Source: Pseudomonas frederiksbergensis (GTDB lineage Bacteria > Pseudomonadota > Gammaproteobacteria > Pseudomonadales > Pseudomonadaceae). From it: a stretch of 64,000 nucleotides of DNA. A model generated the notes under the pieces. That model saw nothing but the letters and a program-made list of their open reading frames with translations. It did no database searches and was not told the DNA's origin. The stretch is taken from NCBI RefSeq assembly GCF_001952935.1, contig NZ_CP018319.1, forward strand, positions 1-64,000. The letters run 5' to 3'. Both the position numbers and the translations under genes were made by a program. Shown one piece after another: positions 17,849-25,900 of the stretch (positions within the stretch are counted from its first letter, which is position 1; every line of letters starts with the position of its first letter).

Positions 17849-18826
17849 TCACTTGTATTCGATCAACGCCGTCTTGCTGGCGCCGAATCTGTTCAGTAGA
17901 AACTTGACTTGCCCGAGCATCTCGGGAAATTTCCCCAGTACCAGAAAAAAAGCCCGCAGCCAGTTCTCGCGTGTGGATCTGTCGCCCCTGCGGGCGAGGC
18001 GCACGACTTGCAGTGGATAGACCAGCAGCACAAGCAGCCCAAACCACCCCGCCACCAAACTCGCGATAACAGTTGCCAGCGGGACACCCAATCCCCAGAA
18101 CCAGGCACGGCGTGACTCGCGCAACCAATGTTGCTCCGGTGCGGCCCCATGTAAAAATGCGCCCTCGGCAAAGGCATAACCACCGCGCAGGGTACGCTGC
18201 CACCATTGGCCGAACCGGGTCATGGTTGCATCGTGCAAGGTCATTTCTTCGCCCAGACGCCAGACCTTCCAGCCATTCCCACGCAGGCGCACGCACAATT
18301 CAGGCTCTTCCCCGGCAATAAGTCCCGGTCGAAATCCGGATGCTTCGGCAAAGGCGTCGGCCCGCATCAGCGCATCGCCACCACATGCCTTGGCCTCGCC
18401 TACCGGCGTATCCCATTCGAAATCACACAGCAGGTTGTAAACCGAGTGCTGCGGAAAACGTTCACGGCGCCGCCCGCAGACCACCGCGACGTCGGGATGC
18501 CTATCAAGAAAAGCCTGCGCCCGGGGGAGCCAACCGCCGACAACCTCACAATCACCGTCGACGAACTGCACATAACTCATCTGCGGCAATGAGCGTTTCA
18601 GGCAGGCAAATCCTTCATTGCGTGCACGCGCAGCCGTAAAGGGAATCGTCATGTCCAACTCAACCACATCGACCCCAAGCCTGAGTGCCATCTGCACTGA
18701 ACCGTCCGTTGATCCAGAGTCGACATATACAACCTTCTGCGCCGAACCGACGAGAGAAGTCAGACAACGCTCAAGTCGTAGGCCTTCGTTGCGACCGATA
18801 ACAACGACACCCATCCCCATAACCAT
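17849..18826 (-). CDS. Family 2 glycosyltransferase with C-terminal membrane segment
   Basis: GT2 enzyme of 325 residues. The GT-A core begins GVVVIGRNEGLRLERCL and has YVDSGSTDGS, then VQFVDGDCE as the metal-binding acidic motif, GEEPELCVRLR and an alpha-helical WWQRTLRGGYAFAEG region. Two hydrophobic helices near residues 240-275 anchor it in the membrane. I prefer the ATG at 18826; a GTG at 18835 is also possible. It lies in the middle of the leftward sugar-assembly block, just before the DUF535 gene. The transferred sugar is unknown. Confidence 0.87.
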   Translation of the reverse strand: MVMGMGVVVIGRNEGLRLERCLTSLVGSAQKVVYVDSGSTDGSVQMALRLGVDVVELDMTIPFTAARARNEGFACLKRSLPQMSYVQFVDGDCEVVGGWLPRAQAFLDRHPDVAVVCGRRRERFPQHSVYNLLCDFEWDTPVGEAKACGGDALMRADAFAEASGFRPGLIAGEEPELCVRLRGNGWKVWRLGEEMTLHDATMTRFGQWWQRTLRGGYAFAEGAFLHGAAPEQHWLRESRRAWFWGLGVPLATVIASLVAGWFGLLVLLVYPLQVVRLARRGDRSTRENWLRAFFLVLGKFPEMLGQVKFLLNRFGASKTALIEYK

Positions 18827-18869
18827 GGCGTTCACTCAGCGACGCAATTGAAGTAATCCATCGGGTGGT

Positions 18870-19394
18870 TCATGAGAACTCCCTCGATTCTGCGTATTTC
18901 CTTTTCTTGATAGTCGCCGGCACGCCCACTGCCACTGAGTCGTCCGGTACATCGGTCAGCACCACCGCATTGGCACCAATCACGACATTGTTACCAATGC
19001 GGATATTGCCCAGCACCTTGGCCCCTGCCCCGATATCAACATTGTTACCCATCACCGGAGCAATCGGCTCATTCACGTTCTTGAGGCCTACGACCACACC
19101 ATTGCGGATACGGCAATCATCGCCGAATTGCGCATAGCCGCTGATGACGATTCCGCCGAAATGATCGATGACGAAGTTGCGCCCGACCACCACCTCACAG
19201 GGCAATTCGATCCCCGTGACGATCTGCATCAGCTTGAAGAGCACTTTGTATATAAAGGAGAACAACTTGCGTAACAGTGCCGGTCGCACACCGTAACGCC
19301 AGCGCCCAAAGCGATAAACCACCATCACCCAAAACCCCTGAGCCCCCCAGTCTCCGGCGTATGCACGTAAATCCGCACGTATGTTTTCGAACAT
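18870..19394 (-). CDS. Serine acetyltransferase-like hexapeptide acyltransferase
   Basis: Left-handed beta-helix acetyltransferase, 174 residues. The C-terminal half is made of hexapeptide repeats (GRNFVIDHFGGIVISGYAQ, then the NNVDIGAGAKVLGNIRIGNN run and VAVGVPA). It resembles the CysE/EpsC group, but the setting among glycosyltransferases makes O-acetylation of a sugar in the polysaccharide more likely than cysteine synthesis. It lies eight bases after the preceding GT2 gene's stop. One of two acetyltransferase genes in this locus, so the polymer is probably acetylated. Confidence 0.87.
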   Translation of the reverse strand: MFENIRADLRAYAGDWGAQGFWVMVVYRFGRWRYGVRPALLRKLFSFIYKVLFKLMQIVTGIELPCEVVVGRNFVIDHFGGIVISGYAQFGDDCRIRNGVVVGLKNVNEPIAPVMGNNVDIGAGAKVLGNIRIGNNVVIGANAVVLTDVPDDSVAVGVPATIKKRKYAESREFS

Positions 19395-19402
19395 AACTGG
19401 CT

Positions 19403-20359
19403 CTACCGTGTTGATTGGCTAGCGAATTTGGTATCACGCAACAACGCCCAGGTCACACGAGTATGCTGCCAACACGCTGCTAAAGCGGCCCGGCCGCGGC
19501 CTTTCAATAGCGCCTTGAGCGCCACAATCAGATCACCCAGACTCACCAGCAGCATATGTGAGGCCAAACCAGATAGACCGTGGTGCTTACGGAAGTACAG
19601 AAGCTGACTTTCGATTTGTAACGTAGGTAATTGGCGATTATCCGCATTGAGTTTGTCAACAGACTTGGCACTTTCACCGCCGATATGCACCACCGTGGTA
19701 TGCGGGTAGTAAACGACCTTCCAGCCTGCCTGTTTAACGCGTTTGCAGTGATCGATCTCTTCGAAATAAAGGAAGTAGCGCGGATCGAACAAGCCAACCT
19801 CGTCGATGACTTCACGGCGGATCAGGTAATAGCACCCGGGCACCCAGTCGCACTCACGCACCGAAGCATGGTCCCAAGCCATGTCGTCGATTCTTTTCAC
19901 CACAGGGACAAAACGTTCAAGTCCTGTATGCGAAAGGAAGACATTTAACGGCGTTGGAAAATAGCGACAAGAGGGCTGTAAATCGCCCTCTCGTCCAACC
20001 AACCGAACGCCGAGGACACCGCAATCAGGATGAGTCTCCATGTACTCGAGCGTCTTGCTCAGCGTATCCGCAGCAACAAAGGCATCGGTATTGAGGAGCA
20101 ACGCATACTTGCCCTCCAGGTGTTCAACCAATTGATTATTGGCACGACCAAAGCCAACATTATTTTCATTGGCGAGTTGCAATGCCTCTGGACAAATAGT
20201 TGCCAGACATTCCAGCGAATTATCGACAGAGGCATTATCCACCACCAAATAGCGCGTGCGATCCACGCTATTTGACTGGCGTAACGCATTAAACATCGGT
20301 TGCAACAACTCCGCTGTATTGTAATTAACCACCAACACATCAAGGGGAGCACTAACCAT
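19403..20359 (-). CDS. Family 2 glycosyltransferase (rhamnosyltransferase-like)
   Basis: GT2 enzyme of 318 residues with the layout of WbbL-type rhamnosyltransferases: LDVLVVNYNTAELL at the start, VVDNASVDNS, NENNVGFGRANN, LLLNTDAFV as the metal-binding loop, VLGVRLVGREGDLQPSCR, WVPGCYYLIRREVIDEVGLFD and YFEEIDHCKRVKQAG. I start it at the ATG at 20359, which overlaps the end of the upstream acetyltransferase gene by eight bases; a TTG five codons earlier is less likely. The specificity for rhamnose is a guess from resemblance. Confidence 0.88.
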   Translation of the reverse strand: MVSAPLDVLVVNYNTAELLQPMFNALRQSNSVDRTRYLVVDNASVDNSLECLATICPEALQLANENNVGFGRANNQLVEHLEGKYALLLNTDAFVAADTLSKTLEYMETHPDCGVLGVRLVGREGDLQPSCRYFPTPLNVFLSHTGLERFVPVVKRIDDMAWDHASVRECDWVPGCYYLIRREVIDEVGLFDPRYFLYFEEIDHCKRVKQAGWKVVYYPHTTVVHIGGESAKSVDKLNADNRQLPTLQIESQLLYFRKHHGLSGLASHMLLVSLGDLIVALKALLKGRGRAALAACWQHTRVTWALLRDTKFASQSTR

Positions 20360-20969
20360 TGGGTTGCACGCCAAAAAAATATTCCGCTCTCATTTTTATA
20401 AGCATCGGCTCAAATGCCGGGTCGTATACACCATTGCGCTGCCTGATAATGTCAATCCACGGATAAGAGGCACTACGCTCTTCGACTTTCGCCAACACCT
20501 CTTCCAGCGTACAAATAACCTTGGCTGGATTACCCGCAACCACCACACCAGGCGGAACATCTTTTACGACTACAGCACCGGCTGCGACAATCGAATTAGG
20601 GCCAACAGTCACACGCGGCAAGATCATAGCGCCATAGCCGATAAAACAATTATCAAGAATGTCGACAGGACCGACAGAATCAAGTTTTCTATCAAAGACC
20701 ACCTCAAGCATGCCGACTACTCCATCGTGGCCGAACAGCGTGCAACAAGATAAACCTACATTATTTCCGAGTCGTACTAGTGAAGGGTCAGGTATGTTGG
20801 CAGCAGGATTGATCCATACGCCTTGACCGATGGAGTGCAGCCCCCCCCACCGAACCATATGTTTAGCCCATTCATACCCGTCCGGTTTACAGAATTTTTT
20901 ATAGAGCGGAGTCCCATACCCCGTTGTTTTTGCAATATAAGCAATCGTACGTTTCAGTAGACCAATCAT
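20352..20969 (-). CDS. Hexapeptide-repeat acyltransferase (WcaF/NodL-like)
   Basis: Second sugar O-acetyltransferase of the locus, 205 residues. Hexapeptide repeats run through about residues 60-150 (VRLGNNVGLSCCTLFGHDG, DILDNCFIGYGAMILPRVTVG, NSIVAAGAVVVKDVPPGVVVAGNPAKVI), the last being the typical end of the beta-helix in this group. No signal peptide is present, so it acts in the cytosol on nucleotide- or lipid-linked sugar. GC content is lower than in the flanking genes. It is followed directly by the overlapping GT2 gene. Confidence 0.87.
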   Translation of the reverse strand: MIGLLKRTIAYIAKTTGYGTPLYKKFCKPDGYEWAKHMVRWGGLHSIGQGVWINPAANIPDPSLVRLGNNVGLSCCTLFGHDGVVGMLEVVFDRKLDSVGPVDILDNCFIGYGAMILPRVTVGPNSIVAAGAVVVKDVPPGVVVAGNPAKVICTLEEVLAKVEERSASYPWIDIIRQRNGVYDPAFEPMLIKMRAEYFFGVQPNG

Positions 20970-21103
20970 CCTGTCAGCCTCATTGATTCAGCGATAGACA
21001 TCTGTGCCAAGGTTAGATACACCCTGATTCTTCATTACCACTACCCTAAGCGTAGACGCTTCCCTAAAATCCAACAGTCCAATCATCCACCCCTGCGCCA
21101 ACC

Positions 21104-22573
21104 TCAGGAATACCTGCCCACCCCGGGCCCCATCTGATGGTTGAGATGTTCTGCCAGCCTTAGAGCAAGTTGCAAAAGAGGCATCGTGGGGTTACAGGCA
21201 CCGCCTGTAGAGAACACACTGCTACCCGCAACGTAAAGATTCTCAACACCAAACACTTTGCAGTTCTCATCGACCACACCAAACTCTGGCGAACTCGCCA
21301 TCCGCGTGGTCCCCATATGATGGGCATGGGGATTGAGCCTCAGTGGCAAATCGACGTCATACACATATTCTTCCAGCTTGACGAAGCCCAGCCCTGTGTC
21401 GGCAAAACACTTCGCCACTTCCAGCCCTATGGACTTGACGGTTTCCCTGTCTGCTGGCGTTAGCGCCCAATGAATCTCGACCTTCCTCATCCCCAATGCA
21501 TCTCGCTCGTCGAGCAATGAAATTCTGCTATCGGGGTTGGGAAACTGCTCGATCAACGTGCCGATCACCCCATCTCCAGGGCAATCGAACTTGGCAATGA
21601 ATTCAACCTTGCGCTCCGCCCCTACTTCGCAAATGAGGTTCTCGAAAAAGCTTTTGATGGCAGCCATTCGTCCATAGGATTTCACTTCCGAGACAAGCGT
21701 GGCCGTCACATTCCCTTTACCTGAGTTGTGCGCCATCACGAATGCATCGGTCGTGAAGTACTCCTGCCGAGCATCTGTGCCCTGCCCGTCTTTCAGGATG
21801 AAGTTTCCCATTTCGACGTTCAGGTGCTCCATGAAGCATCTGCCGACGAAACCGTCCTTGCTGACGATACCGCCAGCCGCCAGAGACTCGCTGTTGAGCA
21901 GGTGCCTGGCATTCTCGATTCCGCCTGTCGCCAGAATGAATCGTTTTGCCGTAACTCGCTCTCGATGTAACTGGTAGTCCGAGACGACTATCGTTGCGAT
22001 GCGGCCGGTCTTGCTGTCGAACTCAAGATCGACGCAATTGCAATGGATGAAGACATCCAGCCCCTCGGTCTCATTAAGTTGCTTGGCATATTTTTGTGCA
22101 AATCGCGTCGGCGGGCTTAGCAGGAAACGATCCGCTTCAAAGTCGGTACCGTCCAGACTTGCATTGATCGCCTTGAATCCTGAGTGCGGCGCAAGATCAA
22201 CAATATCCATGGCCGCCGACAAATTGCGCTCGATCTCGGAAAAGGTGATGGGCCAACCCGGCACGGGACCCGGAGGGCCTACGGTAAAGTCCGACTTTTC
22301 GAATGGGCGGCATCGCCCGGCCCAGTGATTGGAGGTCCCACCAAGGTAACGCAGGCGGGTTTCATGGGCGTACATCTCGAGGCCTGAAGATGAAATCTTA
22401 TAAAGGTCCTGCGAAGCCGACGAATACTCGTGCCCGCCGCCCTCGACAAGCAACACACGTCGACCATTACCGGCTAAACGCAAGGCCAGCGTAATGCCGG
22501 CAGGGCCCCCACCGATGATGCAGAGGTCATAGTGGTCGCGGAGTTCTTTCTGCGATTGGTAGTCTTTGATCAT
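21104..22573 (-). CDS. GMC-family FAD oxidoreductase (fructose/sorbose dehydrogenase-like large subunit)
   Basis: Flavin-dependent sugar or alcohol dehydrogenase, 489 residues. The N-terminal Rossmann motif is DLCIIGGGPAGITLALRLAG with the acidic LLVEGG following; then YLGGTSNHWAGRCRPFEKSDF; the C-terminal GMC domain shows NPHAHHMGTTRMAS, LYVAGSSVFSTGGACNPT and the catalytic His/Asn region. It has no signal peptide. Its ATG at 22573 overlaps the stop of a 64-residue Tat-signal gene as ATGA, which fixes this start over the longer frame from 22612. In fructose and gluconate dehydrogenases such a large subunit is carried through the Tat pore by a small Tat-signal partner. It may oxidise a sugar of the polymer or a precursor; this is inference. 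Confidence 0.88.
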   Translation of the reverse strand: MIKDYQSQKELRDHYDLCIIGGGPAGITLALRLAGNGRRVLLVEGGGHEYSSASQDLYKISSSGLEMYAHETRLRYLGGTSNHWAGRCRPFEKSDFTVGPPGPVPGWPITFSEIERNLSAAMDIVDLAPHSGFKAINASLDGTDFEADRFLLSPPTRFAQKYAKQLNETEGLDVFIHCNCVDLEFDSKTGRIATIVVSDYQLHRERVTAKRFILATGGIENARHLLNSESLAAGGIVSKDGFVGRCFMEHLNVEMGNFILKDGQGTDARQEYFTTDAFVMAHNSGKGNVTATLVSEVKSYGRMAAIKSFFENLICEVGAERKVEFIAKFDCPGDGVIGTLIEQFPNPDSRISLLDERDALGMRKVEIHWALTPADRETVKSIGLEVAKCFADTGLGFVKLEEYVYDVDLPLRLNPHAHHMGTTRMASSPEFGVVDENCKVFGVENLYVAGSSVFSTGGACNPTMPLLQLALRLAEHLNHQMGPGVGRYS

Positions 22574-22764
22574 GCTGGGGTTTGCCGAAAATGCTGGGCA
22601 GGCAGCACCCATCCGTTGATTACAACAAACTCGGATTTAACAACAGACGGCCGGGCAACGGTTTTGGAAAATCCGAACATGAGTCCTCCAATACTCAATA
22701 GAACAGAAGCCTGGAGAAAGCTTCTGCGCCTCATCACAGAGGTATTCAAATCAGTTGCTCTCAT
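22570..22764 (-). CDS. Tat-signal small partner of the GMC oxidoreductase
   Basis: A 64-residue protein that is easy to miss. Residues 11-17 read MRRRSFL, a twin-arginine motif (R-R-x-F-L), followed by a hydrophobic stretch (ASVLLSIGGLMFGFS) and a short mature part containing SEFVVINGWVLPAQHFRQ. GGAG lies nine bases before the ATG at 22764. Its TGA overlaps the ATG of the GMC gene. Small Tat-signal subunits accompany FAD dehydrogenases such as fructose dehydrogenase and gluconate 2-dehydrogenase, but those are much longer (about 150-200 residues). Here little more than the signal and a docking tail remains. Likely job: carry the GMC enzyme to the periplasm. Confidence 0.72.
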   Translation of the reverse strand: MRATDLNTSVMRRRSFLQASVLLSIGGLMFGFSKTVARPSVVKSEFVVINGWVLPAQHFRQTPA

Positions 22765-22902
22765 GATTCAAAGCTCCACGACATCGAAATTGCGTTGAAA
22801 ATTTCAACTACACATCAAGGCCACATACTTTGGCGACGGCCATCAATACCTCAATGGCGACGCTGTGCCACAGCTTTGAAAACTTGAGAGAAACAGATCA
22901 GA

Positions 22903-24276
22903 TCAAAGCCATTTAAAAAGATCCGTCAATAACTCCCCACACAAAGCCCCCACCGCGAGCATGGGCAGCACTATCAATTCACGCTTGAGGCTGAATAGCC
23001 CCAGACGATAATTGACGTAAAAAACCAGGATAAGCGTAGGAAACGTGTACAGGGCTGCGCCCCAAATCGCATAGTCGACCCCGCCAATCGCCAACAGCAG
23101 AGGCAGCAGCACCCACAACGAGACGGCGCGAATAATGTTATCCATGGCCTGGTACTTGGTCAGTCCCAAGGCAATCCAGACCTGATTCGCCAACAGGTAG
23201 CGCATTGTGAAAAAAGAGAGTGAAAGAATGGCCATCATGTTGCCGGCCTCAGCGTAACGCTCATCGTACAAGATGCCGATGAGCAGTGGACTGCCGGTCA
23301 GGAACAGTCCACAGAGAAACAGGCAGGCAAGATCGAGCATCAATTTCAAGCGGTAATACAAAGCGTGGAGCCGTACGGTGTCATTGGTTCTTGAGGCCTC
23401 ACTAAAGGCCGGCAAGGCCACGGCCCCGACGATCTTTTGCAACGCAAGCTGAACAGCGCCCAGAATCAGCACGGCAATGGAGTAAACGCCCAGTTCGCTG
23501 GCCGTCATGCTGCCGCCGAACCAGACACGATCACCGTACATGGCCAATACGCCCACCGCTGACGACAACAGAATCCAACGGCCGAAACCGACTAATTCAT
23601 TGAGCGCAGCACGCTCCCACCGTAGACGGTTGGAAGGGCCTTCAAACCAGAAATGCCCCAGCAGCGTGCTGACCATCGACTGGACCAGACCTGCAATCAC
23701 CAGCGACCAGATGGACCTGGTGAAGTAACCGATGCCCAGCATGACCAACAGCCCGACGACCTGAGAACCAAACTCGGTGAGTACCACTTTCTTTTGCTGG
23801 AAAGTGCGCACTGCCAGGTCCATTTTGGTCGACTGAAAACCAACAATGATTGCCGAGAAACTGGTCACGGCCAACACCAACGGCAACTCGGGGGCGGCGT
23901 AGGTGGAATTGGGCGCCCACAAATTAATGGTCTGCGCATACCAGGCGAGGGCCGCAAGAAGAAGTGTTGAAGCAAAGAGGATAAAGCCGCGCACGATCTG
24001 CACGGTCCAGATGGTATTGAGAAACACCGGATCGTCGCCACGCGGGCTCTGGATGATGTTCTGGCGCAAGCCGGCATCGGAAAGCATGTGCAGAACCAGA
24101 GAAACGGTGATGGCGATCATCATGATGCCAAACATCTCCGGCATCAGCAGACGGGCCATTATCAGGTTGCCGCCCAAGCGAAAGGCTTGAGACGTAACCA
24201 GCGCCCCGAAATTCCATGCCCCGGCAGAGATCGCTCGCTTACGAAGGCCCAACGCTGGCGAATCGACTAACGACAT
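22903..24276 (-). CDS. wzx: Polysaccharide flippase (Wzx)
   Basis: Inner-membrane MOP-superfamily protein, 457 residues with about 12 helices, expected to flip the lipid-linked repeat unit to the periplasmic face. The N-terminal region (ISAGAWNFGALVTSQAFRLGGNLIMARLLMPEMFG) is the characteristic beginning of the MATE_Wzx-like group, and AYSIAVLILGAVQLAL-type helices follow (here LGVYSIAVLILGAVQLALQK). It is divergent from the polymerase gene across roughly 95 bases, a gap that probably holds promoters for both. The presence of Wzx, Wzy and Wzz together shows a Wzy-dependent assembly route. Confidence 0.9.
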   Translation of the reverse strand: MSLVDSPALGLRKRAISAGAWNFGALVTSQAFRLGGNLIMARLLMPEMFGIMMIAITVSLVLHMLSDAGLRQNIIQSPRGDDPVFLNTIWTVQIVRGFILFASTLLLAALAWYAQTINLWAPNSTYAAPELPLVLAVTSFSAIIVGFQSTKMDLAVRTFQQKKVVLTEFGSQVVGLLVMLGIGYFTRSIWSLVIAGLVQSMVSTLLGHFWFEGPSNRLRWERAALNELVGFGRWILLSSAVGVLAMYGDRVWFGGSMTASELGVYSIAVLILGAVQLALQKIVGAVALPAFSEASRTNDTVRLHALYYRLKLMLDLACLFLCGLFLTGSPLLIGILYDERYAEAGNMMAILSLSFFTMRYLLANQVWIALGLTKYQAMDNIIRAVSLWVLLPLLLAIGGVDYAIWGAALYTFPTLILVFYVNYRLGLFSLKRELIVLPMLAVGALCGELLTDLFKWL

Positions 24277-24371
24277 AACATCATCCCCGGACTCAATGGC
24301 TCAAAACGAACTATAGTCGCGTTTAGCCATTCCACTAGCCGTCGATCAACAATCAATAAGTGCAATCATCC

Positions 24372-25895
24372 ATGCCTGAGCACTTCCGAGCGTTAGTAGT
24401 CATTCTGGTCCTCACCGGCATCGTTTTTGCCATGGCACGTCGACCAGCAGCAGACCTGATTCCCGACCGCAATTTCACTCGTCGGCGCAACTTGTGGTTC
24501 GTATTGACGCTATTGGCATTTGTTTCGCACAGTTTCTGGGTGTACGCAGGCATTGCCACGATCGTTTTGACCTTCGCACGAAATCGCGAACGCAATCCGG
24601 TGGCGCTATTTTTTCTTCTGCTGTTTCTCATCCCGCCGGCCACGGCGGAGATTCCGGGCTTCGGCCTGGTCAACTATTTTTTTTCCCTCAACCATATTCG
24701 TGTGCTGGCACTGTGTGTGTTGCTTCCGGCTTTTTTCACTTTGCGCAGGCGCGCCGACACGGTCTCTTTCGGGCGCACCTGGCCTGACAGACTGTTAGCC
24801 GCCTACCTCCTGCTGACGAGCCTGCTTTTCCTGCGCGAAACCACCGTCACCGACACCTTGCGCCAAATGCTTTACCTGTTCATCGAAGTTTTTTTGCCTT
24901 ACTACGTTGCCAGCCGGGCGCTGAAAAACCTCAGCGACTTCAAGGACGCTTTGCTCGGTTTTGTACTCGCCGCCATGGTGCTGTCGCTTATAGGTCTCTT
25001 CGAATATGCCAAGCACTGGCAGCTGTACAGCGCGGTTGTTACCGCCATGGGCATGCAATGGGATCCCGGCTACTTGAGTCGCGGTGGCTCACTACGCGCC
25101 AGTGCCACTACCGGCCAGGCTATTGCGCTGGGCTTCGTCATCAGCGTGGCCATCGGCTTTTACCTGTACTTGCAGGAGGAAGTACGTAGCAAACTACAGC
25201 GCACCCTCGGCGCACTGTTGCTCGCTGGTGGTCTGTTCGCCCCGCTGTCGCGTGGCCCCTGGATTGGTGCAGCCGTCATGATCGTCGTGTTCATCGGCAC
25301 CGGCCGCAAAGCGATCAAACGCCTGACGCTGCTGGCGGTCGCCGCCATCCTCGCACTTCCCTTGCTGGCCATCGTGCCGGGCGGGCAAAAAGTGCTTGAT
25401 CTGCTACCGTTTATCGGCACGGTGGAAGTCGAAAACATCACCTATCGGCAGCGCTTGATTGATAACGCCGTGATCGTTATCCAGCGCAACCCTTGGCTGG
25501 GTTCTTTCAATTTCCGCAGCACACCGGAAATGCAGTCCATGATTCAAGGCCAGGGAATCATCGATATCGTGAACACCTATATCGGCATAGCGCTGTCGTT
25601 CGGCTTGATTGGCTTGACACTTTTTGTGGTTTTTTTCGTCAGTGTCCTGCATGGGCTGCGCAAGGGGATTCGTTCTTTCTCCAAAGAAGACGATGAGGCA
25701 CGCCGACTCGGACGCGCACTTCTGGCAACACTGGCCGGGATCCTGATCACCATCGTCACCGTTAGCAGTATTACGGTAATCCCCGTGGTGTATTGGTCGG
25801 TGGCTGGACTGTGCGTGGCCTACGCTCAGATGGCACGCAGGCTCAAGAACACCTCGACGGCCGTTGCGGCGAGTGCCCACCTCCAACTCAGGTAG
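24372..25895 (+). CDS. O-antigen ligase/polymerase family protein (Wzy candidate)
   Basis: Polytopic membrane protein of 507 residues with about 12 hydrophobic segments and one large periplasmic loop (about residues 200-245, containing QWDPGYLSRGGSLRASATTGQ) followed by FAPLSRGPWIGAAVMIVV, the Wzy_C/O-antigen ligase signature. In a locus with Wzx and Wzz it is the natural polymerase. The start is uncertain: the ATG at 24372 and a GTG at 24360 are in frame, and neither has a good ribosome site. It is followed five bases later by the secreted glycoside hydrolase gene. I checked it as a possible exosortase and found no exosortase motif. Confidence 0.85.
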   Translation: MPEHFRALVVILVLTGIVFAMARRPAADLIPDRNFTRRRNLWFVLTLLAFVSHSFWVYAGIATIVLTFARNRERNPVALFFLLLFLIPPATAEIPGFGLVNYFFSLNHIRVLALCVLLPAFFTLRRRADTVSFGRTWPDRLLAAYLLLTSLLFLRETTVTDTLRQMLYLFIEVFLPYYVASRALKNLSDFKDALLGFVLAAMVLSLIGLFEYAKHWQLYSAVVTAMGMQWDPGYLSRGGSLRASATTGQAIALGFVISVAIGFYLYLQEEVRSKLQRTLGALLLAGGLFAPLSRGPWIGAAVMIVVFIGTGRKAIKRLTLLAVAAILALPLLAIVPGGQKVLDLLPFIGTVEVENITYRQRLIDNAVIVIQRNPWLGSFNFRSTPEMQSMIQGQGIIDIVNTYIGIALSFGLIGLTLFVVFFVSVLHGLRKGIRSFSKEDDEARRLGRALLATLAGILITIVTVSSITVIPVVYWSVAGLCVAYAQMARRLKNTSTAVAASAHLQLR

Positions 25896-25900
25896 CCCCC

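Noticed and set aside
22570..22612. Longer start for the GMC oxidoreductase at 22612
   Set aside because: The ATG at 22573 overlaps the stop of the Tat-signal gene and gives the usual short lead before the FAD motif; the extension has no ribosome site and lies within the Tat gene.
24372..25895. Polytopic protein considered as an exosortase for the sorting-tail protein
   Set aside because: It shows the large periplasmic loop and SRGP segment of O-antigen ligase/polymerase, and none of the conserved Cys/Arg/His exosortase region.
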